Positions 35,482-51,695 of a stretch of 64,000 bases of DNA are shown here, one piece after another. Each line of letters opens with the position of its first letter. Within the stretch, counting starts at the first letter, position 1. Where the stretch lies: positions 4,289,872 through 4,353,871 of the forward strand of contig JANUWF010001636.1 in assembly GCA_026120185.1 (NCBI GenBank). Reading direction: 5' to 3'. Origin of the DNA: Voacanga thouarsii. Its lineage: Eukaryota > Streptophyta > Magnoliopsida > Gentianales > Apocynaceae. The position numbers and the translations under genes are program-made. Below the pieces are notes generated by a model that saw only the letters and a list, made by a program, of their open reading frames with translations, was not told the DNA's origin and did no database searches.

Positions 35482-37209
35482 CTAACTACCATCCGCTACT
35501 GAAGGGCCAGAGTCACCCTCGTCAGAATCATCAGAGTCAGAAGAGGGAATGGAGGGCACTTGTAATTTAAGATGTTGCATCACCATGCGATTCATATCAA
35601 TTAATGTAGACATCTTCTTATCATTTTTCTCCAAAGTCCTCTTCATCCATTTCCTTTCTTTCTCTATCTCTTTGTTCTTCTTGTCCAATTGCTGCTGAAG
35701 CTGCTGCTGAAGGGTCTGCTCAAGCTCGCCACAAAGCTTCTCTATATCCACTGATGATCCCAAAGACGAGGCCCCAGACTGACAGTACTGAAGTCTGAAA
35801 TGTGAGGCCTCGGATCCCATGCCAGAAGGTGAAACTATAAATAAAAATTAAAGTGTTATGCAATTTCATAAAAATAAAATTAATATATAGAATACACTAA
35901 TCTTGCGGGATTTCTCATCTACAAATTCGCCCTTATTTGACCCATCTTGAAATTGGTGTAATTTTTCAAATAATGCAAGATAGTCAAAGTCATCCCCTTG
36001 CTTCGCACGCTGCAAGAAGTATTAAAGTGATAATTAAGTTCAGAATTTAATTCAACATGTACAAATTTAATAGCAATTATTAAATTAAACATTTAACTAT
36101 AGATCATATAAGAGAAAAGACCGCTCTTGACTCATGCTCCGTAAAGCTAATGGAACCTTTAGTGTGTTTAGCAGAACTAGTCCTTCTATTTTCTTTGGCC
36201 ATATTTGATTTTTTTTACCAATCCTCGAACTGCCAGTATCTACACAATTGTTGATATATGTCCTCTGACATCTAAGCAGGCCTCTTCTTGTGTACATTCC
36301 TGATCTTTGAAAGGGTATCAATCAATCTTGCCCGACATCTTTCCTCCCACGCTGAACGTATCCGTGGCAAATGATCTGGGTGCCATGTCTAGTGTTTCTA
36401 CAATAATGAATTGGTTAGTACATTATAAAAAGGACTACTCATTCTGAAATAAAGGTAGATAATAGGTATTTAGACTGATAGTAAAATGTGAACATACAAC
36501 AATAAAAAAGTAATAGACAAATACGTACAGTAAACTCCTTAAACCAAACATCCCTAACATCAGCTGAATCACGGCCAGCAATCCTTAAATTGATGCTTTA
36601 TTATTGTGGTGATAGTTTTACACACTCAGACTGACGTGTGAATCTATAATAATTAGACAAATGTTAAAAACCATAACATAATAGATTAGATTTGAATGAA
36701 AAATAATTGAGGGAAAAAGACCACAAAATGGGTCGAGCAACCTAGATAGCAACACAGAATATGAAATTGAAGTAAAATATAAGAAAAACATTATGTGCTA
36801 TTTACGTATCACCATAGGGCTCGATTGTGTTATTATCCACGTGTTGTGATGTAGCATAAGCTACTGAAGGGTGAACTAATGGGCTGGGAGACTCAGCACC
36901 CTCCTGATGTTGTCTAGGATTAGTAGACTCAGTAGATGGACATGAAGTAGATTGTACACCTTCAACCACAAGAAAACGAGAAGTCTCTGGTATATGTAGG
37001 GAAAACCCCAACTGTTCACCAGCTCTATTGTTGTCCAGGGGTATTTGACTGAGAGCAGAAATGGATGTTGGTTGCTTAGTAGAAGAAGGCAACGCATCTG
37101 GATGACTAGAAGAAGGAGTGGCAACTGGAGTTCTAACTTCTGGGGCGTGAGATGAAGGTTGCCCTACTTCTGGAGCAAATACAAATGATAATATAGTACT
37201 TCGAAACAA
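35482..37209 (-). pseudogene. TNPA-like CACTA protein (Transposase_24 type), broken
   Basis: Minus-strand pieces in the order of a CACTA accessory gene. First is a Ser/Pro-rich part (36802-37209). Next is a conserved domain near 36100-36365 (RSAWEERCRARLIDTLSKI, then EDIYQQLCRYWQF, then HTKGSISFTEHES). A linker (RAKQGDDFDYLALFEKLH) lies near 35900-36012. Last is a Gln/Lys-rich coiled coil with an acidic tail (35482-35820). TAG interrupts the conserved domain after KKRPA and a frame shift follows near 36210. In active families the product binds the subterminal repeats. The same exon series is found at 58081-59747. Confidence 0.75.
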
Positions 37210-40200
37210 TTTTCTATTGCTTTTGTAGTCGGAATAAAAATAAAATTATATCATTTTTTTAAATTTTATAATTTTAATACAAACGTATATTTCGATACTA
37301 AAAAATAAAACATCTTATTTTCAATTCCATTTCAAGAATAAACGCATTAGAAAATAAACAAATCAATATACTTACAAAAGATTTCGTCGTTGTTATTTAA
37401 AATGTATGGAACAAAAATTAATACAAACCAACATAATTAATAAATTAGAACAAAAAAGCAAATCCGTGGCAATCTGCCACGGAATTGCCACGGATTAGTG
37501 GCAATTTTGTGATTCCTTGGCAAATCCGTCGCAAATAGCCACGGAACACACAACACAATAAAAATTTAACCCTTTCTTTTTATCACTACTTTACGTAACA
37601 TTCTTTTTTATGTACTCTCAATGATAATATAGTACTTCGAAACAATTTTCTATTGCTTTTGCAGTCGGAATAAAAATAAAATTATATCGTTTCTTTAAAA
37701 TTTATAATTTTAATATAAACGTAAATTTCGATACTAAAAAATAATATATCTTATTTTCAATTCCATTTCAAGAATGAATGCATTAGAAAACAAATAAATC
37801 AAGGTACTTACAAAATATTTCGTCGTTGTTATTTAAAATGTATGGAACAAAAATTTATACAAACCAATATAATTAGCAAATTAGAACAAAAAAAGGAAAA
37901 AAATGCCATGGAAAATCCGTAACAATCTGCCATGAAATTGCCATGGAAGAGTGGCAATTTTGTGATTCTGTGGCAAATCCGTGGAACCACGGAACATACA
38001 AAAAAAATTTAGTCATTTCTTTTTATCACTACATTGCGTAACACACTTTTAGGTGAGATTTTAATGATAATATAGTTCTTCAAAACAATTTTCAATGGCA
38101 TTTACAGTCGAAATAAAAATAAAATTATATCGTTTCTTTAATATTTATAATTTTAATACAAACGTATATTTCGATACTAAAAAATAATACATCTTATTTT
38201 CAATTCCATTCAAGAATGAACGCATTAAAAAATAAATAAATCAAGATACTTAGAAAATATTTTGTCGTTATTATTTAAAATGTATGGAACAAAAATTAAT
38301 GCAAACTAATATAATTAATAAATTAGAAAAAAAAATGCCGTGGCAAATTCATTGCAATCTGCCACAAATTAGTAACAAATTTGCCACGGAACACACAACC
38401 AAAATTTAGTCCTTTCTTTTTATCGCTACTTTGTATAACATTCTTTTTTATGTACTTTCAATGATAATATAGTTCTTCAAAACAAATTTCAATGGCTTTT
38501 ACAGTCGAAATAAAATAAAATTATATCGTTTCTTTAAAATTTCTAATTTTAATACAAACGTATATTTCTATACTAAAAAATAATACATCTTATTTTCAAT
38601 TCCATTTCAAGAATGAACGCATTAGAAAATAAATATATCAGGATACTTACAAAATATTTCGTCGTTGTCATTTAAAATGTATGGAACAAAAATTAATTCA
38701 AACCAATATAATTAACAAATTAGAACAAAAAAAGAAACAAAATGCAACGGCAAATCCGTGGCAAATTTGTAATTCGGTGGCAAATCTGTGGCAAATAGCC
38801 ATGGATTTGTCACAGAACACACAATAAAAATTTAGTCATTTCTTTTTATTATTCCTTTGCGTAATATACTTTCTGGTGAGATGTCAATGATAATATAGTT
38901 CTTCAAAATAAATTTCAATGGCTTTTACAGTCGGAATAAAAATAAAATTATATCATTTTTTTAATATTTATAATTTTAATACAAACGTATATTTCGATAC
39001 TAAAAAATAATATATCTTATTTTCAATTCCATTTCAAGAATGAACGCATTAGAAAATAAATAAATCAAAATACTTACATAATATTTCATCGTTGTTATTT
39101 AAAATGTATGGAACAAAAATTAATACAAACCAACATAATTAATAAATTAGAACAAAAAAAAAGAAAAAATACCGTGGCAAATCCGTGGCAATTTACAACG
39201 GAATTGCCACGGATTAGTGACAATTTTGTGATTCCGTGGCAAATCCGTGCAATTTGCCACGGAACACACAACACAATAACAATTTTGCCATTTCTTTTTA
39301 TCACTACTTTACGTAACATTCTTTTTTATGTACTCTCAACGATACTATAGTACTTCGAAATAATTTTCTATTGCTTTTGCAGTCGGAATAAAAATAAAAT
39401 TATATTGTTTCTTTAAAGTTTATAATTTTAATATAAACGTATATTTCGATACTAAAAAATAATACATCTTATTTTCAGTTCCATTTTAAGAATGAATGCA
39501 TTAGAAAATAAATAAATCATGATACTTACAAATTATTTCGTCGTTGTTATTTAAAATTTATGGAACAAAAATTAATATAAACTAATATAATTAACAAATT
39601 AGAACAAAAAAAGAAAAAAAAATGTCGTGGCAAATCCGTAATAATCTGCCACGGAATTGCCACGGAATAGTGGCAATTTTGTGATTCTGTGGCAAATCCG
39701 TGGCAAATAGCCACGGATTTGCCACGAAATACACAACAAAAATTTAGTCATTTTTTTTTATCACTACATTGCATAACATACTTTCTGGTGAGATGCCAAT
39801 AATAATATAGTTCTTCAAAACAATTTTCAATGGCTTTTATAGTTGGAATAAAAATAAAATTATATCTTTTCTTTAATATTTATAATTTTAATACAAACGT
39901 ACATTTTGATACTAAAAAATAATACATCTTATTTTCAATTCCATTTCAAGAATGAGCGCATTAGAAAATAAATAAATCAAAATACTTGAATAATATTTCA
40001 TTATTGTTATTTAAAATGTATGGAACAAAAATTAATACAAACCAACATCATTAATAAATTAGAACAAAAAAAAAAAAGAAAAAATGCCGTGGCAAATCCA
40101 TAGCAATCTGCCACGGAATTGCCACGGATTAGTGGCAATTTTCTGATTCTGTGGCAAATAGCCACGAATTTGTCACGGAACACACAACACAATAAAAATT

Positions 40201-43060
40201 TAGCCATTTCTTTTTATCACTACTTTGCGTAACATTCTTTTTTATGTACTCTCAATGATAATATAGTATTTCGAAACAATTTTCTATTGCTTTTGCAGTA
40301 GGAATAAAAATAAAATTATATCGTTTCTTTAAATTTTATAATTTTAATACAAACGTATATATCAATACTAAAAAATAATACATCTTATTTTCAATTCCAT
40401 TTAAAAAATGAACGCATTAGAAAATAAATAAATCAAGATACTTACAAAATATTTCGTCGTTATTATTTAAAATGTATGGAACAAAAATTAATACAAACCA
40501 ACATAATTAATAAATTAGAACAAAAAAAAAAGAGAAAAATTGCAGTGGCCAATCCGTGACAATTTGCCACGGAATTGCCACGGATTAGTGGCAATTTTGT
40601 GATTCCCTGGCAAATTCGTAGCAATAGCCATGGATTTGCCACGGAACACTAAATACAATAAAAATTTAGCCACAGATTTGTCACTTTACGTAACATTCTT
40701 TTTTATGTACTCTTAATGATAATATAGTACTTCGAAACAATTTTCTATTACTTTTGCATACGGAATAAAAATAAAATTATATCGTTACTTTAAAGTTTAT
40801 AATTTTAATACAAACGTATATTTCGATACTAAAAAATAATACAACTTATTTTCAATTCCATTTTAAGAATGAACGCATTAGAAAATAAATAAATCAAGAT
40901 ACTTACAAAATATTTCGTTGTTGTTATTTAATATGTATGGAACAAAAATTAATACAAACCAATATAATTAACAAATTAGAACAAAAAAAAAATACCGTGG
41001 CAAATCCGTAATAATCTGCCACGAAATTGCCACGGAATAGTGGCAATTTTGTGATTCTGTGGCAAATAGCCACGGATTTACTACGAAACACACAACAAAA
41101 ATTTAGTCATTTCTTTTTATCACTACATTGCGTAACATACTTTCTGGTGAGATGTCAATGATAATATAGTTCTTCAAAATAATTTTCAATGGCTTTTACA
41201 GTTGGAATAAAAATAAAATTATATCGTTTCTTTAATATTTATAATTTTGATACAAACGTATATTTCGATACTATAAAATAATACGTTTTATTTTCAATTC
41301 CATTTCAAGAATGAACGCATTATAAAATAAATAAATCAAAATACTTACATAATATTTCATCATTGTTATTTAAAATATATGGAACAAAAATTAATACAAA
41401 CCAACATCATTAATAAATTAGAACAAAAAAAAAATGCCGTGGCAAATCCGTAGCAATCTGTCACGGAATTGCCACAGATTAGTGGCAATTTTGTGATTTC
41501 ATGGCAAATCCGTGACAAATAGCCACAGATTTGCCACGGAACACACAACACAATAAAAATTTAACCATTTATTTTTATCGCTACTTTGCGTAACATTCTT
41601 TTTTATGTACTCTTAATGATAATATAGTTATTCAAAACAAATTTCAATGGTTTTTACAGTCAAAATAAAATAAAATTATATCGTTTCTTTAAAATTTTTA
41701 ATTTTAATACAAACGTATATTTCTATACTAAAAAATAATACATCTTATTTTCAATTCCATTTCAAGAATGAACGCATTAGAAAATAAATATATCAGGATC
41801 CTTACAAAATATTTCGTCGTTGTTATTTAAAATGTATAGAACACAAATTAATACAAACCAATATAATTAACAAATTAGAACAAAAAAAGAAAAAAAAAAT
41901 GCCGTGGCAAATCCGTGGCAATCTGCCACAGAATTGCCACGGATTAATGGCAATTTTGTGATTCTATGGTAAATCCGTGGCAAATGATAATAACTACGGA
42001 TTTGTCACGGAACATACAACAAAAATTTAGTCATTTTTTTATCACTACTTTGTGTAACATACTTTCTGGTGAGATGTTAATGATAATATAGTTCTTCAAA
42101 ACATTTTTCAATGGCTTTTACAGTTGGAATAAAAATAAAATTATATCATTTTTTTAATATTTAAAATTTTAATACAAACGTATATTTCGATACTAAAAAA
42201 TAATACATCTTACTTTCAATTCCATTTCAAGAATGAACGCATTAGAAAATAAATAAATTAAGATACTTACATAATATTTCATAGTTGTTATTTAAAATGT
42301 ATGGAACAAAAATTAATACAAACTAACATAATTAATAAATTAAAACAAAAAAAAAAGAAAAATTGCTATGGCAATCTGCCACGAAATTGCCACGGATTAG
42401 TGGCAATTTTGTGATTCCGTAGCAAATCTGTGGCAAATAGCCAGGGATTTGCCACGGAACACACAACACAATAAAAATTTAACCATTTCTTTTTATCACT
42501 ACTTTGCGTAACATTCTTTTTTATGTTCTCTTAATGATAATATAATACTTTGAAACAATTTTCTATTGCTTTTGCAGTCGGAATAAAAATAAAATTTTAT
42601 CGTTTCTTTAAAGTTTATAATTTTAATACAAACGTATATTTCGATACTAAAAAATAATACATTGTATTTTCAATTCCATTTCAAGAATGAACGCATTAAA
42701 AAATAAATAAATCAAGATACTTACAAAATATTTCGTCGTCGTTATTTAAAATGTATGGAACAAAAATTAATACAAATCAATATAATTAATAAATTAGAAC
42801 CAAAAAAAAAAAGAAAAAAATGCCATGTTAAATCCGTGACAATCTGCCACGGAATTGCCACAGATTTGTGGCAATTTTGTGATTCTGTGGTAAATCTATG
42901 GCAAATAACCATGGATTTGCCACGGAACACACAACAAAAATTTAGCATTTTCTTTTTATCACTGCTTTGTGATTCCGTGGCTAATGTTTGGCATAAATTT
43001 GCCACGGATGCTTCCATCACAAATTGGTGACTAATATTTAGCATAATTTTTTAGCACATT
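37200..43060. repeat. About 13 tandem units of roughly 440 bp with a palindromic core
   Basis: The landmark ACAAACGTATATTTCGATAC and its variants recur near 37282, 37718, 38157, 38552, 38980, 39432, 39893, 40349, 40810, 41252, 41710, 42175 and 42629. Spacing is 395-465 bp. Each unit has an AT-rich part and a core of inverted copies of CCGTGGCAAATCC/GCCACGGATTTG. The core matches the subterminal motif of the CACTA element in which it lies. Non-coding. Confidence 0.9.
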
Positions 43061-43244
43061 TTTTTGCTATCGATTTGCGATGGAATATTTTTGCATCCTA
43101 CTTGCTACTATTTCCATCGCAATTCCATAGCAAATTGCCACAGATTTGCTAGGGTATTTTTTTCCCTTGCAAGTTGCTTGTATTTTGCTGTTCCGTGGTA
43201 AAATCCATCGTTGATTGTCACGGAATATTTTCCGTGGCAAAAAT

Positions 43245-43274
43245 CCGTGGCAGATTCACAATTTTCTTGTAGTG
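43245..43274 (-). repeat. Terminal inverted repeat of the first CACTA element
   Basis: On the minus strand it starts CACTACAAGAAAATTGTGAA and runs into TCTGCCACGG. A shorter copy of the same end lies at 43577-43604, inside the duplicated flank. Confidence 0.88.
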
Positions 43275-43890
43275 TAAATCTTTAAATTCCTTTTTGTATC
43301 TTATTTTTTTAAATTATAACATTATTTGAGGAGGGAAGTCTTTTAGCTGTTTTAACAACTTTTCAAGAAAGCATACATCAGTACACCAGAATTATTGAAT
43401 CTCCAAATCTCACGTGATTCACAATTCGTGTGAAAACAACATGGCTACATGCATAGGCACAAGAAAGCTAATCAATTAAGTGGTTTGTCAAATACGCCAC
43501 TTGAAAAATGCAAAGTTTCCAGAGTTAAAGGCCTATAAGAAGCAGCAGCAAGCAATTATAACATTATTTGAATTCCTTGGCAGATTTACAATTTTCTTGT
43601 AGTGTAGATCTTTAAATTCCTTTTTGTATCTGATTTTTTTTTTAAATTATAACATTATTTGAGGAGGGAAGTCTTTTAGCTGTTTTAACAACTTTTCAAG
43701 AAAGCATGCATCAGTACACCAGAATTATTGAATCTCCAAATCTCACGTGATTCACAATTCATGTGAAAACAACATGGCTACATGCATAGGCACAAGAAAG
43801 CTAATCAATTAAGTGGTTTGTCAAATACGCCACTTGAAAAATGCAAAGTTTCCAGAATTAAAGGCCTATAAGAAGCAGCAGCAAGCAATT
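43275..43890. repeat. Tandem duplication of the reductase 5' flank, separated by a CACTA end remnant
   Basis: 43275-43557 and 43605-43890 are near-identical (both start TA(A/G)ATCTTTAAATTCC and end AGCAGCAGCAAGCAATT). Between them is a CACTA end fragment (43577-43604, CTTGGCAGATTTACAATTTT then CTTGTAGTG). So the duplicated unit comprised transposon end plus flank. Each copy has a CACGTG box (near 43413 and 43746). Confidence 0.88.
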
Positions 43891-43923
43891 CGAAGTATCA
43901 AAAGAGAAAGAAGAAAGAACATA

Positions 43924-46180
<2,257 letters not shown>

Positions 46181-46218
46181 TCCCTTTTCAATGGAAATAA
46201 ATGTCACGTTGCCTAGAG

Positions 46219-46858
46219 TGATAGTTAATAGGATTGATATGCTTATGTGTCAACCAGATTAAATCTTGAGAATACGTGAAACGAACCATACCTTTATAGA
46301 TATCGTCTTCACCAATACGATTTTTGAAGTCTTTGGCCTTCTGGTAATACTCCAAACCCCCAAGTCTTCTTTAATGTAATCTTCTTGGATCAGAAAATTG
46401 CTAATTGTATTTTTGTTTCTCTCTTTGTTGAGGGTGGACTCACACAAAAATTGAGAGAAAAACCCAGAGAATAACAACGATATTTCTCATGTATCTCTGA
46501 AATAGAGTTATATCCCAATATGTATATTGGACTCTATCTCATAATACAAATCCTGATAGAATAAGAAAAGTATAGTTGAATACAACTATTTCCACTTATC
46601 CTATTCCATCTAAAATACGATTTTTTTTTTATTTCCTGCAATTTTCATTAATAAATTATAAATTATTATTATCCCATAATTAGGAGCCACTAAAGGGACC
46701 TGACCGAATACAATGAGACTAAACTCTAATAAATTATTTTGTCAATAAAAATAATTTATTAATTACGTTACACTCCACTAAAAGAACGTAACTGCACTCT
46801 TAGTCTAATCGCAATTACTGAAGTCAATAATTATATATATTAATTGATCGATCCAACA
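46219..46858 (-). repeat. 3' LTR of the minus-strand copia element
   Basis: 640 bp. Its plus-strand left end TGATAGTTAATAGG lies 38 bases after the reductase stop codon, so it may supply polyadenylation signals to that gene. The polypurine tract (minus-strand ACGGGGGTAATT) adjoins it at 46859-46871. Confidence 0.92.
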
Positions 46859-47615
46859 AATTACCCCCGTCGATCAATATAATACTTTGAATGAGGCAGT
46901 ATGCCCACAGTGCCCCTCATTCAAATCTTCAATTCTCATATTCAATTTGACAGTACCATGTGACCATGTCACACTTACAAATTGAATTCAATAGACACTA
47001 TTGAATTACTGAACTCAGATTTAATTGTCCCTTAGAAGAACTCATAAGGAAATGATCTTGCCTATTAAAGGTGGCGGATTCCATATTGCATAACAATTAT
47101 TTCATATCTATTTCACTTTAATTCCCAAGATACCGAGATATTGATTATTAAGTTAATTTCACTCTTTGGCAACTCAAAGAACTTCAAGTTAGTAAATATA
47201 AATAATTATTTGCTCAGGATTAAGGTATTATGTACGACAATCTTTTAATATTTTATTTGTATGGTCTATTCCACAAATAAATATTGATGGTCCATCCAAT
47301 ATATCAAAATATATCCTTAATTTTATTACCAAAGTCAAAGACAGATTTTAATAAAATTAAAACGATCTTCCAAAATAAATTGTCCAAATTTATTTTAGAT
47401 CGCGGATAATTTATTTCGAATTAAATTATAAATCAAGTCTTTCTATGTTTAACAAATAAACATTTGATTTATAATATCTAAATAATTCGTGGACAAAACA
47501 GACTCATACAAAATTCATACATATAAATATATAAAGACATACTTTATTTAATTTCAAAAATACAAATATTGTATTTACTCGATGGGCATATCTAACAAAA
47601 ATCCTCCCACTTGTC

Positions 47616-50600
47616 CTAGAGTAAATGGGACATGTCAGAAATACCCATACTTTTTATATGACTTCCAAAAACAGTTACAGGTAAACTTTTAGTAAAAGGA
47701 TCAGCAAGATTTTCAGTAGAAGAAATCTTGCACACTTCTACATCTCCACGTTGAACGATCTCCCTAAGTATGTGATATTTACGTTAAATGTGTTTACCAC
47801 GCTAATGGCTGCGTGGTTCTTTTGCATTTGCCACTGCACCACTGTTGTCACAGTATAAACTAATGGTTTGAGATGCAGAAGGAACCACTTCAAGTTCTAT
47901 CAAGAACTTCTTCAACCATACTGCCTCTTTAGCTGCTTCACAAGCTGCCACATATTCAGCTTCCATTGTAGAGTCAGCAATACAAGATTGTCTGATGCTT
48001 CTCCACACAACTGCACCACCACCTAAGGTGAAAACAGAGCCTGAGGTGGACTTGCGAAGATCTCTATCAGCTTGAAAATCAGAGTCAGTGTAACCTATAG
48101 GTACCAATTCTGGAGCTGAGTAAACTAGCATATATCCTCGAGTTCTGCGAAGATACTTGAATATATGCTTGACTGCTGTCCAGTGTTCTGGTCCTAGGTT
48201 TGACTGATATCTACTGACCATCCCAACAGCATGACAAATATCTGGACGAGTACAAAGCATAGCATACATGAGACTTCCTATAGCTGATGCATAAGGAACT
48301 CGTTTCATGTACTCAACCTTATTATGAGTTTTAGGACTATACTCTTGAGATAACTAAATTCCATGTCGGAAAGGCAATTGACCTTTCTTGGAATTTTGCA
48401 TAGAAAATCTCATCAGTATTTTGTCAATATATGAATCTTGGGATAAAGTTATCTGTCTATTCTTTCTATCCCGAAGGATCTGAATGCCCAGAACATATCT
48501 TGCTTCTTCCAAGTCCTTCATATCAAACTGTTTACCCAACCAACTTTTCACCAATGTTAATGTTCTTACATCATTTCCAATGAGAAGGATGTCATCAACA
48601 TACAATATGAGAAAAATCACCTTACCATCTATAATTCTCTTATAGACATAAGGTTCATCAGGATGCTGATCAAAACCATAAGATTTAATGGCTTGATCAA
48701 ATCTGATATTCCAAGATCTAGACGCTTGTTTAAGCCCATATATGGACCTATTCAGCTTACAAACTTTTTGTTCTTGACCTTCTTGGATAAAACCATCTGG
48801 CTGTACCATGTAGATACATTCGTCAAGATTTCCATTAAGGAAAGCTGTCTTGACGTCCATTTACCATACTTCATAATCGAAGTGAGCTACAATAGATAAG
48901 AGGATTCTTATAGACTTTAGCATGGCCACAGGCGAGAAGGTTTCCTCATAGTCAATACCTTCTCGTTGGGTATAACTCTTAGCAACCAATCTAGCTTTGA
49001 AAGTTTCCACTTTCCCGTCTACTCCTCTCTTTCTTTTGTAGACCCATTTGCACCCAATAGGTTTTACCCCATTAGGCAGGTCCACAAGTTCCCAGATGGA
49101 GTTAGTGTACATGGAATTCATTTCTGAATCCATTGCACTCTTCCAATGGTCTGCGTCTATGTCCTCTACAGCTCCTTTATACGTGGCGGGATCCTCTTCT
49201 TCCTCAAAAGAGACTGCTTGAAAAGCTTCTCCATAGGGTAAGTATCTAGAGGGACGTCGAATGACTCTCCCACTACGTCTAAGCTGTGGAGGAACTTGGA
49301 TGATTAGACTTTCCTCCTTCTCGTTGATTGGAACTAGATCTGCTGATTCTTCAACGACTGGATTTTGAATAGGGGCAGGAGGTTCTTCCACTCTATATGC
49401 CGAAGAGCCAGTAGGTATAGAAGGTGTAACATCTATTTCTCTCCCATTGGAATCTGGCATGTTAAGCGGCATAGATACGAATCCTCCACGTGAATCTTAA
49501 GTATGGGTTTCAGTAACTATTTGCTTGGGATTATCTCCCTTGGTTTCTTCCAAAATAACCCTACTCTTAGATCCTCGTTCTTCTATGTACTTGTCTTCTA
49601 AGAAAATTGCATTTGTACTTACAAATATTTTCTTATCTTGAGGACTATAGAAGTAGTATCCTCTTGTTCCTTTTGGATACCCAACAAACAAACATAAATT
49701 TGATCGTGATTCCATCTTATCCATCTTTCCCTTTAGCACATATGCAGGACAATCCAAAATACGGATATGTGCCAAATTAGGCTTCCGCCCATTCTACAAT
49801 TCCAATGGAGTCTTAGGGATAGACTTTGATGGAACCATATTTAATATATATGTCGCAGTTTGTATAGCATATCCCCAAAGATGTACTGAGTGTAAAGAAG
49901 CCTAGCATTGTTCTGACCATGTCTAACAAGGTTCTGTTTCTCTTTTCTGCCACTCCATTTTGTTGGGGAGTGCCAGGTGCACTTAGTTGGGATAAAATCC
50001 CATTTTCTGACAAGTAAAATCTAAAGTAATGGGATATATATTCTTCACCTCGATCTGATCGAAGTATTTTAATGTTCTTTCCTAACTGCTTCTCAGTCTC
50101 AGTCTTAAATTCTTTGAATTTTTCTAAGGTATCAGACTTATGAGTCATTAGGTAAACATATCCATATATTGAGTAATCATCCGTAAAAGTAATGAAATAT
50201 TCATACCCACCTCTAGCTTAGACACTAATTGATCCACATACGTCAGAGTGCACTAATTTTAAGACTTCCTTTGCTCTATTTCCTTTGGAAGGAAATGAAC
50301 TTCCAAACAAGATTCACAAACTTGAAGAGGTTCCACATTTAAGTCACTTAAAGGACCTTCTTTTACAAGTCTTTGAATCCTATTTAGATTAATATGACCA
50401 AGTCTAAGATGCCATAGGAGAGTCTCATTAGTAGGAGATAACTTAATGCGTTTATTAGTTTCAGTATGATATAATAAATTGTTGGTTGGTTTCAAAACAT
50501 ACAGATCATTATTTAAACTTCCACGACATATCAAAGAGTTATTCAAAAATATCTCTACTGAAAATTTATAAAATTTAATAGAATATTTTTGTTTGAATAA

Positions 50601-50897
50601 CAAAGAAACCGAAATCAAATTTCGAAAAATGTCGGGAATATAATAACAATCTTTCAAAACCAAGTGTTTATAATCAAAATAAAGATATTCATCTCCAACA
50701 GCTTTTGCAGATATCACTGATCTTGTGCCAGCCCTTAGAGTATGCTCTCATTCATTGAGATGTCTGGTTACTTGGAACCCCTGCAATGAATTGCAAACAT
50801 GGTTAGTGGCTCCAGAATCTACTATCCAAGTATTTGTAGAATCAATCACTAAACAAGTTTCAATGTAGGATAACCCACCAATACCTTGCTTGCGTTT
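47616..50897 (-). pseudogene. copia pol remnant: protease, integrase, reverse transcriptase, RNase H
   Basis: Minus-strand order: protease active site DSGATNHVC near 50799-50820; GAG-pre-integrase (LLWHLRLGHINLNRIQRL) near 50400; integrase core (LRSDRGEEY, then APGTPQQNGVAEKRNRTLLD) 49813-50148; reverse transcriptase (MDVKTAFLNGNL, LILYVDDILLIGN) 48354-49472; RNase H (SLYCDNSGAVANAKEP) 47802-48308; end near 47616. Stops are seen after the protease (near 50748), near 50217, 49812, 49497, 48861, 48354 and 47802, with frames otherwise largely continuous. The conserved integrase DRGGEY reads DRGEEY. Confidence 0.92.
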
Positions 50898-51695
50898 AGC
50901 TAAGTAATCTGGGCACTATGACTTCCAATGTCCCTTTTGCTTACAGTGGAAACATTTACTTTTGGGCTTTTCATCCACTCTTGCTTTCTTAACCTGCTGT
51001 TTAGACCCTTTATTATGCTTCCTCTTATTTTCTCCTTTACCCTTAGGCTTGGAAGAGGAAGATCCAGCATGAGATAGAATAAGAGCGTTGCCACTTCCTA
51101 CGTTTAGGGTAGCCTCGGCGCTCTCAAGCTCCTTCATTAACTCTGTAAGAGACATCTCCATCTTGTTTATGTTATAATTAACTATGAACTGTGAAAACAT
51201 CTCTGAGAGAGTTTCTAGAGCCATATCAACCTGAGTCTCAGGCTTAATTTCAGCCCCTAAGACCTCTCCCACGTTGAACTGAGCGATCAATTCTAACATA
51301 TGATCCCTCACGGGCGTTCCAGGTTTCATGAACATATTCATTATGCGCCTCATTGTTACTTGACGGGCCTGACGTCCTTTGTGTTCAAACATTTGCTGGA
51401 GGCTTCTCATGATGTCTGCAGCGGTTGTCATGTTCTCATGTTTCTGCTGCAACACATTTGAGATAGATCCCAAAATGTAGCAGTGAGTCATCTCATCAGA
51501 ACTCAACTACTTATCATAAGCCTCCTTTTGTTCACGCGTGGACTGTTCAGTAGGCTTAGCTGGACACGGTTCGGTTAGCACATATTTGAGCTTCTCAGTA
51601 GTGAGTACAATTATGAGGTTCCTTTTCCAATCAATAAAATTTTCTCCAACCAGTTGGTTCTTTGTTAAAATTTGGGATAAAGTGTTGGAAGTCAT
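50898..51695 (-). pseudogene. copia gag remnant with a stop inside the zinc knuckle
   Basis: Starts MTSNTLSQILTKNQL. A stop at 51504-51506 splits it after KEAYDK. The second part (51506 downward) is the capsid (YILGSISNVLQQKHENMTTA, MRRIMNMFMKPG). The basic, Lys-rich nucleocapsid ends in CFHCKQKGHWKS, a stop, then CPDYL. The stop replaces the His of the CX2CX4HX4C knuckle's final spacer, so the RNA-binding part is cut. Confidence 0.88.

Larger units (their letters stand above)
31420..43274 (-). mobile_element. Large defective CACTA (En/Spm) DNA transposon
   Basis: The right end, read on the minus strand, starts CACTACAAGAAAATTG (43274 downward), the hallmark CACTA terminal repeat. Subterminal palindromes built from CCGTGGCAAATCC and its complement occur at both ends and through the element. 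The only gene trace is a broken TNPA-like frame (35482-37209). No TNPD transposase is present, so the element is non-autonomous. The left border is approximate, set by the first subterminal motif, because no left CACTA terminus was found. It contains a nested solo LTR at 32663-34108. Confidence 0.8.

Noticed and set aside
43813..43923. Upstream in-frame ATG extending the reductase by 37 residues
   Set aside because: The added basic segment lies in the duplicated leader and is not part of the family. The ATG at 43924 gives the family's usual N-terminus and length.
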